Shown here one piece after another: positions 44,086 to 54,470 of a DNA stretch of 64,000 bases. The stretch comes from Theocolax elegans (taxonomy: Eukaryota > Arthropoda > Insecta > Hymenoptera > Cerocephalidae): positions 60,680,958 through 60,744,957 of the forward strand of contig CM047426.1 in NCBI GenBank assembly GCA_026168455.1, given 5' to 3'. Every line of letters begins with the position of its first letter. Within the stretch, counting starts at the first letter, position 1. A model generated the notes under the pieces. It ran no database searches. It was not told the DNA's origin and was given only the letters and a program-made list of their open reading frames with translations. The position numbers and the translations under genes were made by a program.

Positions 44086-44129
<44 letters not shown>
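44086..44129. repeat. (TA)n microsatellite
   Basis: TA repeats at the right boundary of the P2 palindrome. Confidence 0.95.
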
Positions 44130-44132
<3 letters not shown>

Positions 44133-44520
44133 CTATTGAGCCGCGGTATACCTTCGCACGCATACATTAGTTATATCGCGACTCCTACTCTACTCGAGCG
44201 CTCCCCCTCGCTCCGCGCGCTCTCTCCCATAATCCCACTGCGGTCGCTCACTCGAGCTCTTCGCGCGCGCAACACTCTCGCTGCTCTAGTGATTCCCCCT
44301 TGCCCGCGCACCTCGCCAAGTGCCGCACGATCGTCGCCGTCGGTGCCGCGATCCCCGGCATACGGGTGTAAGGTGGGGGAGCACCCTGGTTCTCCCGACT
44401 AGTTGTACGTAGTTCGGGCGTGCGCGCACCCATGCGCCATCTCAGCCGTCGTCGTCTGCTGAGCACGTGTGACGGTTGAGGTTAGGACGCCGCCTAACCT
44501 CCCGTCTTGTCGACATCAGC
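44130..44520. other. GC- and CpG-rich island, unassigned
   Basis: A 390-bp block rich in CG (CGCGCGC, GCCGTCGTCGTC) in an AT-rich neighbourhood, starting right at a (TA)n tract. It could be a solo LTR or a promoter-like CpG island; I see no defining ends and no credible ORF. Confidence 0.4.
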
Positions 44521-45268
44521 AGCGGATTCACAGAAAAATGTGTAATACTTTTTTTTTATTTATTCAATGTTTTTTTTGACAATTTTATTTGTTATTACCT
44601 AATTTTTTTTAGAGAATTATACTACATACCTTACTCTTGGATATTTATAATGAATACCTATAAAAATTTAGCTGGGCGTTTTGGACAATAATCATAGGTG
44701 TTATTAATAATAAATTATCCAAACAATTATAATAAATTGATACAATAACATTATATTACTTTTTTCTCTATAACACGTGATTAAACATGTATTTTCACAC
44801 GTGATTTTTCACATGTCAAATTGGTTCGAAATAATTACGTTATTTAACATCTAAAAAATCGTGTGTTAAATAACGTTGTATAAAATGTGTTTAATCATAT
44901 GATCTAACATGTGATTAAACACGTGTTATGGTATGTGATTCATTTTTTACCGATGAATTAATGTTGATCTCCTGCCTCTTCTTTTTAAATTAAAAAGTGA
45001 TATTTTTTACTAAAAGTGTATTGAAATTGTGATATTTAAAACTCTAATTTATTGAGTTTAAAGAATAACAAAAATTGAAAAAACTTTTCTACTTATTCAA
45101 AAATTTAGGAAAACATTACCCAATTATGTAAAATTTAGAAATATCAAAATCTAAATAAATTCAATAGAAATATTCCATTATAAATAGGATTATAACTTGA
45201 AATTTTGGATTTATTTGGATCAAAATCTTTCTTAAGTAACATAAATGTATTTATTCATAACAACGTAT
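44521..45268. other. AT-rich spacer with a short TIR element
   Basis: Contains a 160-bp inverted-repeat unit at 44770-44929 with ends TAACACGTG / CACGTGTTA and repeated ACATGT/CACGTG cores, possibly a small MITE. The rest is featureless. Confidence 0.5.
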
Positions 45269-46800
45269 TGTCACGGTAAGCTATTGTTTACCTTAGCAGT
45301 AGTTTATGACTGTCTTAGAGTCTTTCCTTAGGGAAATATCACCGCATCAATCCGCAGTATTTGCTGCCCCGAAGCTCTCGTCAACAAGCTTCACAGTTAG
45401 TCGGTTTCACTTGTCGGCGATGGTGCCTAAAGTTTCCCCGATGCGTTCAAAAAGTAAAAACTCTCATGAGGGCCTCATGGCATCGATTAACCTCGATGAG
45501 AGGCAACTAAGTGTACCAAAACTCCTTACTACAGCCCACCGCATTACACGGCTAGCCTAGAGTCGTAATTCTTGGTAAGAATTCGGCGGTGTTTAGCTCC
45601 CCGCCGTCTTCCGCTTTCGAACATAAGCAGCATCCGGGTCAGATCGCTTCACCCGTCAAGCCTGCTTGCAACCACACACCCCGCAGAGTCCAACCCAATA
45701 CTGGGGACACGCTGGCGTTTCACTTTCAACTCAGAGGTACGCCAACGTGGGGCTCGGATCCCAGTCCCTGCGTACCAGAGTAAAGTCATCCTGGTCCAAC
45801 TGTCGACATGCCGAAGCACGCCTCCCTATTACTCCCCGGATCCCCGAGGAGTTTCTGCGGTAGGTAGCCTAACGTTCGAATGTTCGTGAAAGGTAAAGCA
45901 TTCGTCACTCCCTTCGCGAACTCTCTAAGGGATACCGTTCAAAAATCCCCTGAAAGAGAAAAAGGCGTACAAACCAAAAGGCTTGTACGCTATTGCTTAT
46001 GAAAGGTAAAACATTCAACAATCCTTCCATAAGCCTTCCAAGGGATACCGTTCGAAAAATCCCTTGAAAGAGAGAAAAATTGCGTACAAGCAAAAGCTTG
46101 TACGCAATGGTGTTTTTAACATCTCACTCAGCGCAAAGCCTTCAGTTCGGATGTGTATCACAACTCGACTTACTGACTTTATACGGAGAGAATTTTGATG
46201 AAAGGGACACCCTTCTATGAGACATCCCAGCGCTCGTCTGGATGAGAAACTACTTCGGTCCGGATGTGCCCCAAGGCAGACCTCGAAAGGCCCGCCTCAG
46301 TATTTTGACGCTGCACGTAGTACACCCCGAAGGATGTCTACTTTGATTTAGCGGCCGTCCCTTCATCCCTAGGTAGAGTCTCCCTTGACGAGGTCGCCCA
46401 GATGAATAGCAGGATCGTTAACGGCATATTTTCTATAACCAAGCGTGTTAGTAACCAAGAAATATCGCATGTTAAACAGTTGATCGCCGACATAGGCTCG
46501 ACGAAGCAACTCGATTTCGAGGCGCACTAGTGGCAATCCTCTTCCTCCACTGTCGCAGGAGGTAAAATTCGAACTCTCGGAACTGGGGGCCGAGTTACTC
46601 ACCCTCTCCCAACTCAGGAAATCTGAGAACAGGATTCCGCCAAGCTGTTTACCTTAGCAGTTGAATTCGAGCAACACGAGCGAATAGTATCATAATGTTT
46701 ATTGGCTCGGTTAGTCGTGGCTACACGGGCGAAATCGGCTTCGCGCGCTCACTTTGAATAGAGAAGATGTGAAAAGAGAAAACCCCCTTGATACGTGACA
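45269..46800 (+). mobile_element. Possible LTR-element remnant, unassigned
   Basis: GC-richer block that starts TGTCACGG and ends ACGTGACA (7-bp inverted ends) but has no clear target duplication. The motif AAGCT...GTTTACCTTAGCAGT occurs near both ends (about 45279 and 46641), as expected for a short LTR pair whose left copy is truncated. Inside, 45890-46105 is a two-unit tandem repeat, each unit ending in a GCGTAC.../...GTACGC hairpin. An open stretch at 46350-46530 reads SLGRVSLDEVAQMNSRIVN and ISHVKQLIADIGST, with no family I recognise. Confidence 0.35.
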
Positions 46801-47057
46801 GGTGTTGCTCCCAGCGTCTCGTGTTTAGCTTCGCCTATACTTGATGAATCGTTGTGTGCATATGTGCATTTTAAGTGTATGCCGACACTGCATACGCGGT
46901 GTGAGTTTCACTGCAGCCACGTAATGTCGGCGCACAAGCGACCGGACAACTTGTTTTACACCGCAACGAGAATAGAGAGAAAATAATTGAAAAGTGTTTA
47001 TTAATGCCTAAGTTAATTTAACCTTAAGGCAAGTATACATATAAAATATTACATAAA

Positions 47058-47060
<3 letters not shown>
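46801..47060. other. Spacer
   Basis: No recognised feature; moderately GC-rich to 46985, then AT-rich. Confidence 0.4.
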
Positions 47061-47092
<32 letters not shown>

Positions 47093-47096
<4 letters not shown>

Positions 47097-47463
47097 CCAG
47101 TATCGGTACTTATGGTGAAACTACGTGTTATCTTGGTGTTTTGAGGTTATAAAACATATGTAACGACTCAGATATAGGGGGGAGAATATTAATTGATAGA
47201 ATAATGCATTAAAAACCAATAACCCAAATACCTAAATACCCCTCACGGGTAAAAAAGCACACTTTGACCTTATAATATTAATGAAGGATATAACGTCAAA
47301 GCGGGGCTCACAAAGATAATTTTCCGATTTTTTGTGTGTCGGCATAAGTACGATTACATGGTTGAATTTTTGGTGGAATTATGCTGACGTCGGCATAATT
47401 ACCCCAAAGTAAGCACAATTCCCATTTCCCGTAAGAATTTGTCGGCATAAGTACCGATTGACA

Positions 47464-47466
<3 letters not shown>
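47093..47466. mobile_element. M1 MITE-like element, copy b
   Basis: Second copy of the element at 29711-30163, about 79 bp shorter because most of the internal 32-bp hairpin is deleted. Flanked on both sides by (TA)n (47061-47090 and 47467-47541). Confidence 0.82.

Positions 47467-47541
<75 letters not shown>
47467..47541. repeat. (TA)n microsatellite
   Basis: About 75 bp of TA repeats. The minus-strand frames covering it are translation artefacts. Confidence 0.95.
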
Positions 47542-47548
<7 letters not shown>

Positions 47549-47689
47549 AGTATAAAAATAACAATTTGTAGTGCAAAAACATAGAAAACCATGTTTTGCA
47601 TAAACAAAAGAAAGAATATGAAAACAAATGTAAAATAAATAAATCATATGCATTATAAATATTAACGATTATTTTTACTAAATAATATA

Positions 47690-48345
47690 ATTACACGCTC
47701 TTACTAACTAAGTAGTTATATAGCCTATTTTTGAAAAAATATACTGTAGTACTTATGCGTAATTCAATGGGTAGTGAATCCCAAAGGTCCATAGTCTGAA
47801 TTGTGAAAGAGTTTTGGTAAATGTAAGTAGTAGATAGGAGGCTTTCAAAACAAGAATATTTAACACGTTCAGAACTAAGCACTTCACTGTTAGGCGGTGG
47901 TAATAACGCTAGTAAATTATCAGGTTTACGAGTAGTTAGAACCTGATATGTCAATAACCCAAGAAAATACAACCTCCTATCTTTCACAGACAACCATGGT
48001 AATTTTTGATAATATGGTTGGAGTCTGGTATCCTTCTTTAACCTAAAAATATACCGTACATAAGTATTAAGCAGACGTTGGAGTTTTAGATTTAACTATT
48101 CAGGCAGGTCACTAAATACAATATAGACGTAATCCAGATGGGGAAGAATAAGTGAAGATACTAGTTTTTTCCTAATGGTGAAAGAACGGAAGTTACCTTT
48201 ATTACTTAATTTATGTAAGACTCCGTGGACTCGGGACTGAAACTCACTAGTTGGATTTCACGTTGGTCAATAACAATAAAGTTTAAGTCTAAACCATGAG
48301 TTTTGGCCCAATTAGCTACTTTAGCTAGAAAGAGAGAGCGACTGA
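47690..48345 (-). pseudogene. CR1/Jockey-group LINE ORF2 C-terminal fragment
   Basis: The minus strand reads FLAKVANWAKTHGLDLN, LILPHLDYVYIVFSDLPE, then after one stop LQRLLNTYVRYIFRLKKD, PYYQKLPWLSVKDRRLYFL, and ends MDLWDSLPIELRISTTVYFF ... YNYLVSKSV. This is the thumb and C-terminal region that follows the RT core in CR1/Jockey-group LINEs. Two or more stops and one frame change. The RT core and EN are absent, so this is a typical 5'-truncated insertion. It is from another family than the intact LINE. Confidence 0.75.
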
Positions 48346-48960
48346 TCGGCTGATCGTTATTTACTAACGATTACAGTAGCTAATAAAGTAAGTGGTACCA
48401 ATTCACGCGATCGTGTTTTAATCACTAATAATTAGCTGATTTATTGCGCTATACCAGTGCCGTTGACTGTGTATATTATTTTAGTTCGCGATATTTCCCC
48501 CCTCTCTCTACAAGCCAGTCGTTTATCGAGTTGTATCTTGAAGTGCAGACTTTAGCGATAAATAGATATTTTGTTCGTTTTTAATTTTTTATATTTATTT
48601 CAATAAATTCGGTTTACTAATAAAAATTCAATCCGGTGTTCGATTAATTGAATGTTAACCCACGTACGATTCCTTTCGTGATTTTAAGAGCCCGTTTATT
48701 TTTAATTGACAAGTGCTTGACGCAATATCCCTATTTCGCGGTAAATTTCAGATTTGATTTTTACCTGGTTGTTATCTGAAACCGGACCTCGGTCTCAGAC
48801 TCACTCTTAACAGATTTGGTACAGCGAACAGGTAACCGTCACCGCAACGTGGAAAAAATACGTTTATTTAAATACGGTAAGTTCAACCGTACCGTTGAGC
48901 ATCCTCAATAATAAAATCCGCGCGTCAATCAAACTGTTACAGTATATATTTCAGGAACTT
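48346..48960 (+). mobile_element. Possible LTR fragment with downstream PBS-like sequence
   Basis: Body with TTCAATAAATTCGG (about 48600), GC-rich patches and an LTR-like end ACTCTTAACA at about 48811, followed by TTTGGTACAGCGAACAGG, which resembles the primer-binding leader after Gypsy LTRs. The 5' TG end is not identifiable. Truncated after about 48950. Confidence 0.35.
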
Positions 48961-49108
48961 CTACGAAACCAAACGATTTGGTTATTTTTCTTTGATTTTG
49001 GTTATGTTCCTCACATGTGAACAAAATATAATTGTTTATTTTTGCAAATTGAAAGAATAAAAACAAAAGCGAAAATAGTTTTGGTCTCATTTAAAAGAAC
49101 GGAACAAT

Positions 49109-49324
49109 AGTATATTACACACCTAGGGAGGTAAAGTTTTAGTCAGTCCATAGCACATGTAAATTGACACCCGAGCCGAAGGCAAGGGTGGCAAACATGT
49201 GTTACGGGGTGACCATTTTACCTCCCGTGGGATGTATACTATTTTTGACCACCATTAGGCCGAAAATAACACATTCCTCTTTCGGTGCCGGGAGGAAATG
49301 TGGTACTTTCGGTCTACGTGTGGT
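49109..49324. other. Two adjacent stable hairpins
   Basis: Hairpin 1 (49109-49241) pairs GGGAGGTAAA with TTTACCTCCC and CACATG with CATGTG. Hairpin 2 (49249-49324) pairs ACCACCATTAGGCCGAAA with the complementary TTTCGGTCTACGTGTGGT (with bulges), plus ACATTCCTC with GAGGAAATGT. They lie between direct repeats of TTTTGGTT.TGTTCC (49004 and 49400). They could be a structured RNA or a compound MITE. Confidence 0.55.
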
Positions 49325-49483
49325 GAAAAAGTAACTAATCGAAAGTCAATACGTTTTTGTTTTTGTATAAATAAGCGAAACAAAAATAAAGAACACATTT
49401 CTTTTGGTTCTGTTCCGTTCATTTCTCATAATTTTACACAGGTTACTGAACAAACTTTTGAGTAAAAAAATATTGATAATACT

Positions 49484-49570
49484 TACAAAGGGAGTACTTG
49501 ACCTCCGGGAAACGGATCTTTATGAAACTTTAGGATATAATCTCTACTATAAAAATATGAAAAGAGCTGC
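49484..49570. mobile_element. Diverged arm of the P3 palindrome family
   Basis: CAAAGGGAGTACTTGACCTC and ACGGATCT match the terminus of the element at 55682, followed by about 60 bp of weaker similarity. The other arm is absent. Confidence 0.6.
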
Positions 49571-50244
49571 AGTTCCGTATGCCGACATACAAAAAAATTT
49601 TAACCTTAGGAGATCCCAATTTAACTGGGAATTCCGTATTCCCAAATAATAGTATTTCTGAAATCACAAATAAGGGATTTGTAAGTTTAATAATTATATG
49701 GAATAAAGTGTTTCTGACATGGAACCTCTAGATGCCCAAGTTAGAAGTACCGCAATTGACTGATGCATTCAATCTCTGCGTAAAAAAAAGAGACAGATAC
49801 AGAGAGAGAGAGAGAGTAAGACAAAGACATAGAGATAATATATCTCAAATGGTTATTATTCTTATAAGTTTGTTATAATGAATATTAAATAATATTTGTT
49901 AGACATCAACACTATAAATTTATATTAAAATTTTTTATTAAAATGTACAAAATACTATAAAAAACATTTATAAACGTAGAATAGTATATAGTTATAAGTA
50001 TATAAGAAATCAATTAATTTTATTCAAATCGAAGATGCAATAAAATAAATTAAACTAATAATGATTTTACAATTTATTATAACTATTGTAGTACTATATT
50101 TTTCAAATATTATAACTATACTTAGTTTTCATGTTAAAGTTGAATTTATGACTTGGTGGTTTTTTAATATTATGTAGTTGATTTTATCGATCTTCCCGAG
50201 TCAAAGGTGTAGGTGAGTAACAAAAATTTAATACTTTTTTTCTT
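49571..50244. other. AT-rich spacer
   Basis: No gene. A GA tract at about 49800-49820. The part from about 50150 may be Penelope 3' DNA. Confidence 0.4.
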
Positions 50245-50283
50245 TGAGACGTTTCGGTGATGTATGCCACCCTCTTTAGACTA
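50245..50283 (-). ncRNA. Degenerate hammerhead-ribozyme motif of a Penelope-like element
   Basis: On the minus strand: CTAAAGAG (consensus CTGATGAG, two substitutions), then a stem-II with perfect GGTG/CACC pairing, then intact GAAACGTC (50255-50248). It lies downstream on the same strand as the GIY-YIG coding remnant (50935-51898), where a Penelope repeat would be expected. Inactive as it stands because conserved core bases are changed. Confidence 0.6.
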
Positions 50284-50308
50284 TAAAATTTTTATTAACA
50301 ATTGTTTA

Positions 50309-50515
50309 CATGGAGGCCTGCGATGGCTCGGTCGGTATAGGGCGTCAGGCTCGTAATCTGGAGGTCCCAGGTTCGATTCCCGGCCCTAGCTGATTGATAC
50401 AAGCACCACTGAGGAATGTATTTTCAACAAGTGCTTTCTTAATAAATACATCGTATGACATCCGTCGCTGATTAGCACCGGTTTGGGCGAAAAGAGCGAC
50501 GTTAAAATAATATTA
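50309..50515 (+). mobile_element. tRNA-derived SINE, copy 1
   Basis: The tRNA-like head has an A-box-like TGGCTCGGTCGG and a B box GGTTCGATTCC, with an anticodon-loop-like CTCGTAA. The body contains TGATACAAGCACCACTG and CGTCGCTGATTAGCACCGG, and the tail is AT-rich. Two other copies lie within 2 kb. Target duplication not resolved for this copy. Confidence 0.88.
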
Positions 50516-50934
50516 AAAAAAATGAGTATAAAAACAGTAAGAAAATATATACCTTCGAATATTTAAAAATACTTCGTATACAGTAATATTTTCGGCGTAA
50601 GTCGATTTAAAATTTTCGCTTCTTTTTCCTCATTGGAAATAAGGAAACGTGAAAACAGATGTACATGCGACGAAATTTTCTGCTATATATGAGTCATATA
50701 CGATTCGCGCTTACTTATATATGGTTCAGGGTTACCGTTTAGGGTTTTCCTGTCCTCTATTATCTAATGTAAATGAGGTCGTACTGTGTGAGTGGAATAA
50801 AGAAAAAATACCTGTATCTGGCAACACTGATATGGTTACGTAGAGAGCCTATGTTTACACTTTTTCTATTGATGATGCACGATCGAGTTTGTATACAATA
50901 CATTATAGTTACATTTAAAGGCTTCTCATTCTAT

Positions 50935-51898
50935 ATATAATTTAGGAATACTGTTTATTTAATTTAATTGAGTCTTCTTGTTTGTCTATTGAATGTTTTT
51001 AAAAATTAGATGCACTATTTCTGATGCTATTCTCTTTCCATGATTTCTTTCTTTACCTAAAACCTTAAAATTTTGCCAATCAGAATCATGTTTTTTATTT
51101 TGAACGTGTTGAAAAACTACGAAACTCTTTCTATTTTTATGTTTATTTATTCGTGTAATTATTTGTATCTTTGTGCTATTTTTTTTTATTATTATTTTAA
51201 CGTCGCTCTTTTTATGCTCCCAAACCGGTGCTAATCAGCGACGGAAGTCATACGATGTCTTGATGAAGAAAGCACTTGTTGAAAATACATTCGCCAGTGG
51301 TGCTTGTATCAATCGGCCGGGGCCGGGAATCGAACCTGGGACCTCCAGATTACGAGCCCGACGCCCTACCGACCAAGCCATCGCAGGCCTCAATTTGTAT
51401 CTTTGTCCTACGTAAGAAGCATCACAATCAATGCAATTTAATTTATATACGACATTATTTTGTGTTTTTTGTCTGATTTACCTTTTCCTTTAACTATGAT
51501 ATTATCTAATTTATTTTTAACCGTTGGAACCATTTTTATTCCGTGTTTTTTAAATGTAGGTGATATTCTTTCGAAAAAACCATTTAAATATGGTAATGTT
51601 ATTACTGCCTTATAATTATTATTTTCGTATCTAATTCGGTTATGTGATTGATTATTTAAAATTCCGAGTTTTTTTTTAATGTATTTATGTATAAATTTTC
51701 TTGGGTAAATTATTTTTCATTAAATATTCCCTCACTTTATTAATGTTATGTTTGTGAAATTTACTATCTGAAGGTTTTGTTGCCCTATCTACTAAATTAT
51801 AAATCATCACAATTTTTTGTGAAATTGGATGAGCTGAATCAAAGTTTAAAAAACGTGCTGAATAAACAATTTTCGATCGGTAATTATTGGTCTAAAAG
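50935..51898 (-). pseudogene. Penelope-like element: RT C-terminus and GIY-YIG endonuclease remnant
   Basis: Minus-strand frames in order: NNYRSKIVYSARFLNFDS, HPISQKIVMIYNLVDRAT, KHNINKVREYLMKNNLP. A frameshift leads to HRIRYENNNYKAVITLPYL and MVPTVKNKLDNIIVKGKGK. A further shift leads to NVVYKLNCIDCDASYVGQ, the GIY-YIG nuclease signature of Penelope-like elements (VYK..C..C...YVGQ). The SINE at 51175-51392 is inserted exactly within this motif, with a 14-bp duplication. The remainder (about 51160-50935) continues RINKHKNRKSFVVFQH-like sequence. The RT catalytic core is absent. Confidence 0.85.
51175..51392 (-). mobile_element. tRNA-derived SINE, copy 2, with target duplication
   Basis: Same family as the copy at 50309, opposite strand. 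Flanked by the perfect 14-bp duplication ATTTGTATCTTTGT (51161-51174 and 51393-51406). It disrupts the Penelope GIY-YIG coding sequence. The frames at 51173-51476 translate this SINE and are not genes. Confidence 0.93.
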
Positions 51899-51987
51899 GA
51901 CAGGAATTTTCAGCGCAAGAATCAGAATTAAATAACAGATTTAAAAATCTGAAAAATATTGAGTGTACTGTTTAAAACATACCTAAG

Positions 51988-52200
51988 AGGCCTGCGATGG
52001 CTCGGTCAGTATAGGGCGTCAGGCTCGTACTCTCGAGGTCCGAGGTTCGATTTCCGGCCCCGGCCGATTGATACAAGCACCACTGGAGAATGTATTTTCA
52101 ACAAGTGCTTTCTTCACAAAGACATCGTATGACCTCCGTCGCTGATTAGCACCGGTTTGGGAGCATAAAAAGAGCATCGTTAAAATAATAATAAAAAAAA
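51988..52200 (+). mobile_element. tRNA-derived SINE, copy 3, with target duplication
   Basis: Head GCGATGGCTCGGTCAG, B box GGTTCGATTTCC, tail of ATAATAATAAAAAA. Flanked by ACATACCTAAG / ACATACCTGAG (51977-51987 and 52201-52211, one mismatch). Confidence 0.9.
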
Positions 52201-52254
52201 ACATACCTGAGGGCATAACGTTAAGAATTTTTTCAAAAATTTATTCTTTTGTTA

Positions 52255-52855
52255 AAAAAAATATTGAAAATGACCATTTTCTGAGTCCGACCCTCCTTCA
52301 ACACCAATAACACTCAAATTTCAGAAAAAAAATTTTACTCGATTTTTTTTCAAAATGTTATTGCAAATAATCTATACCTAAAATATAGACAAAAGTGAAA
52401 GGAATAGCTGCACTTCAAGTCGGTATTTTTTGTTTTACGGAAACAAATTTTTTTACCTAAATATCATGTTTTGCGAAGAGAAAGTGAAAAAATCGATTAT
52501 TACGATCTTTTTCTCATATTATTGTTCATTTATCGAAGAAATAACTATGCATCATCAAAATTAATGATAAATTATTACTTCTTTGACAAATGTAAATGTG
52601 TTACTATAATTTACACATAGCTGGATCTATGTGGAGTTCGTAAGTGTACCAAACAATGTAAAAAACTGTAAATTTTCGTATGTGTCAACAAATTTTTTCG
52701 CTTAAACAAAAAATACAGGCTTAAAGTACAACTATTCTCTCCACTTTTTTGCATATTTCAAGTATAGATTATTTGCAATAACAATCTGCATAAAACTCGA
52801 GAAAAAAATTTTTTCTCAAATTTCGGTGTTTTCCGTGTTTAAATTGCCTTTATCA
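52255..52855. mobile_element. P4: old imperfect palindrome
   Basis: Blocks at about 52310-52480 recur inverted at about 52680-52850 (for example TTATTGCAAATAATCTATAC / GTATAGATTATTTGCAATAA; AATTTTTTTACC / CGCTTAAACA region weaker). Centre near 52560. Interior diverged. Architecture resembles P1-P3, but termini are not clear. Confidence 0.65.
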
Positions 52856-52881
52856 CTTTTCCTTTAAATCGGATCAAAATT

Positions 52882-52985
52882 TTGACCAGGGATTCTGAAA
52901 AAGCACGAAATTCTACGTCAAAATGTGTAAAATATTGACCAGGGATTCTGGAAAAGCACGAAATTCTACGTCAAAATGTGTAAAA
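52882..52985. repeat. Two-unit direct repeat, about 54 bp
   Basis: The block TTGACCAGGGATTCTG ... GTCAAAATGTGTAAAA occurs twice in tandem with one or two changes. Adjacent to palindrome P4. Confidence 0.85.
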
Positions 52986-53232
52986 GCATAATTTTTTAAT
53001 GTTCATAACAAGAAAATAATCCTATCGAAAAATCACTAAAAAATGTAGCGTTTGAGCGTTAATGGTTAAAGTATCTGTTCATGTTGAGTTATAAGCGCCC
53101 AAAATCAAAACTTTTGCGAAATTTTTCGTTATTTGTTTATAAAGTCTGTAAAACAGGGCATTGACATACGAAACTCCAGCTATCTTCACAAATTTATAGT
53201 AGAAATCATATCATAAATAATCTCTTAGATAA

Positions 53233-53649
53233 ACAAAATGAATTTATCGTTCGTAAATATATATATGTGTATATAATAACGATAAATTCATTTTGTTTCA
53301 AATAACTTGCGACTCGGTCTAATATGTCGCACTCTGGCTGGTGGTTTTTCCCAGATGGAGACGACTATCTCTCTACACTCGTTGGAGAGATCGTCGTCTC
53401 TTTTCTATATATATAGCCGTAGAACATCTTGCTAGCGTCGTGGTTCATCTTGCAACAGGCGTCTAAGGTAAGATCACCAGTTCCTTAATGAGGAGTCCAA
53501 GCAGGAGAATGAGGACAAAACGCCTTTATTTGTTTTAAAAGGCCGTGCTCTGGGAAATTCCACCAACCATAGTGAACAAAGAGTACAATAGGCCTATTTT
53601 ATTCTAAAGTTAAGTATTTCGTTCGGAGAGACCGTTATTATATACACAT
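53233..53649. mobile_element. 417-bp retroposed insert of unknown origin
   Basis: Flanked by an exact 16-bp direct repeat, ATAATCTCTTAGATAA (53217-53232 and 53650-53665), the hallmark of LINE-mediated retroposition. The insert begins with a 19-bp perfect hairpin (53233-53296) and has a second hairpin at 53358-53400 (GAGACGAC / GTCGTCTC). It has moderate GC content and no poly(A) tail, and lacks tRNA A/B boxes. It could be a structured non-coding RNA retrocopy or an unknown SINE. Confidence 0.6.
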
Positions 53650-53714
53650 ATAATCTCTTAGATAAGTTTAAAAATATTATTTTTGAACGGGTAAAATTTT
53701 ATTAACGAATAAAT

Positions 53715-53803
53715 AAAAAAAAATTTATTCCGAGATTCGGACCTCCGTTCTTCTATTTCGGAGCATCTCGCTATACCAACTCAGCTATTGTATTGTTTAT
53801 ATT
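53715..53803 (-). mobile_element. Second tRNA-like SINE head (fragment)
   Basis: The minus strand has an A box TAGCTGAGTTGGTATAG and a B box GGTCCGAATCTC with the correct spacing, followed by an A/T-rich tail. The acceptor stem does not pair, so I call it SINE-derived rather than a functional tRNA. Confidence 0.6.
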
Positions 53804-53888
53804 TAATAAGTTGTATTCAGGTTATAAACTTAGAAGCATGTTTCAAGTTTACTTTATAACCAAAATTTAATATTATAACATAAACTTG

Positions 53889-54083
53889 TAACGGAGTGAA
53901 TCTTCGTCGGGGTCTTGCGAAGATTCCAGGATTCGGTCGGGAAGGAAATTGAAATAATTATAAAAATAATAATTATACGTGTCCTGTAACGGATGATGAA
54001 CGGACTGCCATGTAACGGAGTGAATCTTCACCGGGGTCTTGCTCAGATTGCAGGATTCGGTCGGGAAGGAAATTGAAATAATA
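53889..54083. repeat. Two-unit tandem repeat, about 123-bp period
   Basis: TGTAACGGAGTGAATCTTC ... GGTCGGGAAGGAAATTGAAA occurs at 53889 and 54012. The start TGTAACGG resembles an LTR terminus, so it may belong to an LTR block extending to about 54870 with no recognisable end. Confidence 0.75.
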
Positions 54084-54339
54084 TACCGTAATTTAATATT
54101 AAAAGACCTAGTATGTATATATATATATATATATTTGTAAAACTAGGTTGTGTACAACTATAAGGTAAATGAAATCGCCGTTTCCCTTGCTGACTGGAAT
54201 GCGAACTTAGTCAATCTAGAAGCAAATAAATAAGCAATACTTAGTACTACGTGACTTACAAACTTTATAATGCTATCTTATAACTAGTTCCCTAGACGAA
54301 CGCAACTAACGGTTATCGTGTATGTTCACGCGGAAATAC

Positions 54340-54470
54340 GGCTCGGGATCATCTACGTGTGCCCACGAAGATACGGTCGGGATAATCTACGTGTGCTCAC
54401 GAGGATACGGTTGGGATAATCCACGTGTGCTCACGAGGATATTGTCGGGAAGTAGGTTTACGGACGTGTG
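54340..54470. repeat. 34-bp tandem repeat (three units)
   Basis: Units of 34 bp with the core ACGTGTGCTCACGAGGATAC, three in register from about 54354 and related ACGTGTGCTCACG motifs at 54464 and 54523. GC-rich; the overlapping plus-strand frame (54322-54696) reads these repeats and is not called as a gene. Confidence 0.75.

Noticed and set aside
45269..46800. rRNA-derived sequence
   Set aside because: GC contrast suggested rDNA, but I found no conserved rRNA core motif.
47308..47653. Minus-strand ORFs of 84-99 aa with IYIYIY runs
   Set aside because: They translate the (TA)n microsatellite and MITE sequence; no protein-like composition.
50312..50385. Functional tRNA gene
   Set aside because: A and B boxes are present but stems pair poorly, and the same head recurs in three SINE copies with tails and target duplications.
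51173..51476. ORFs with a GPGIEPGTSRLRA motif
   Set aside because: This is the antisense translation of the tRNA-derived SINE head, a common false protein.
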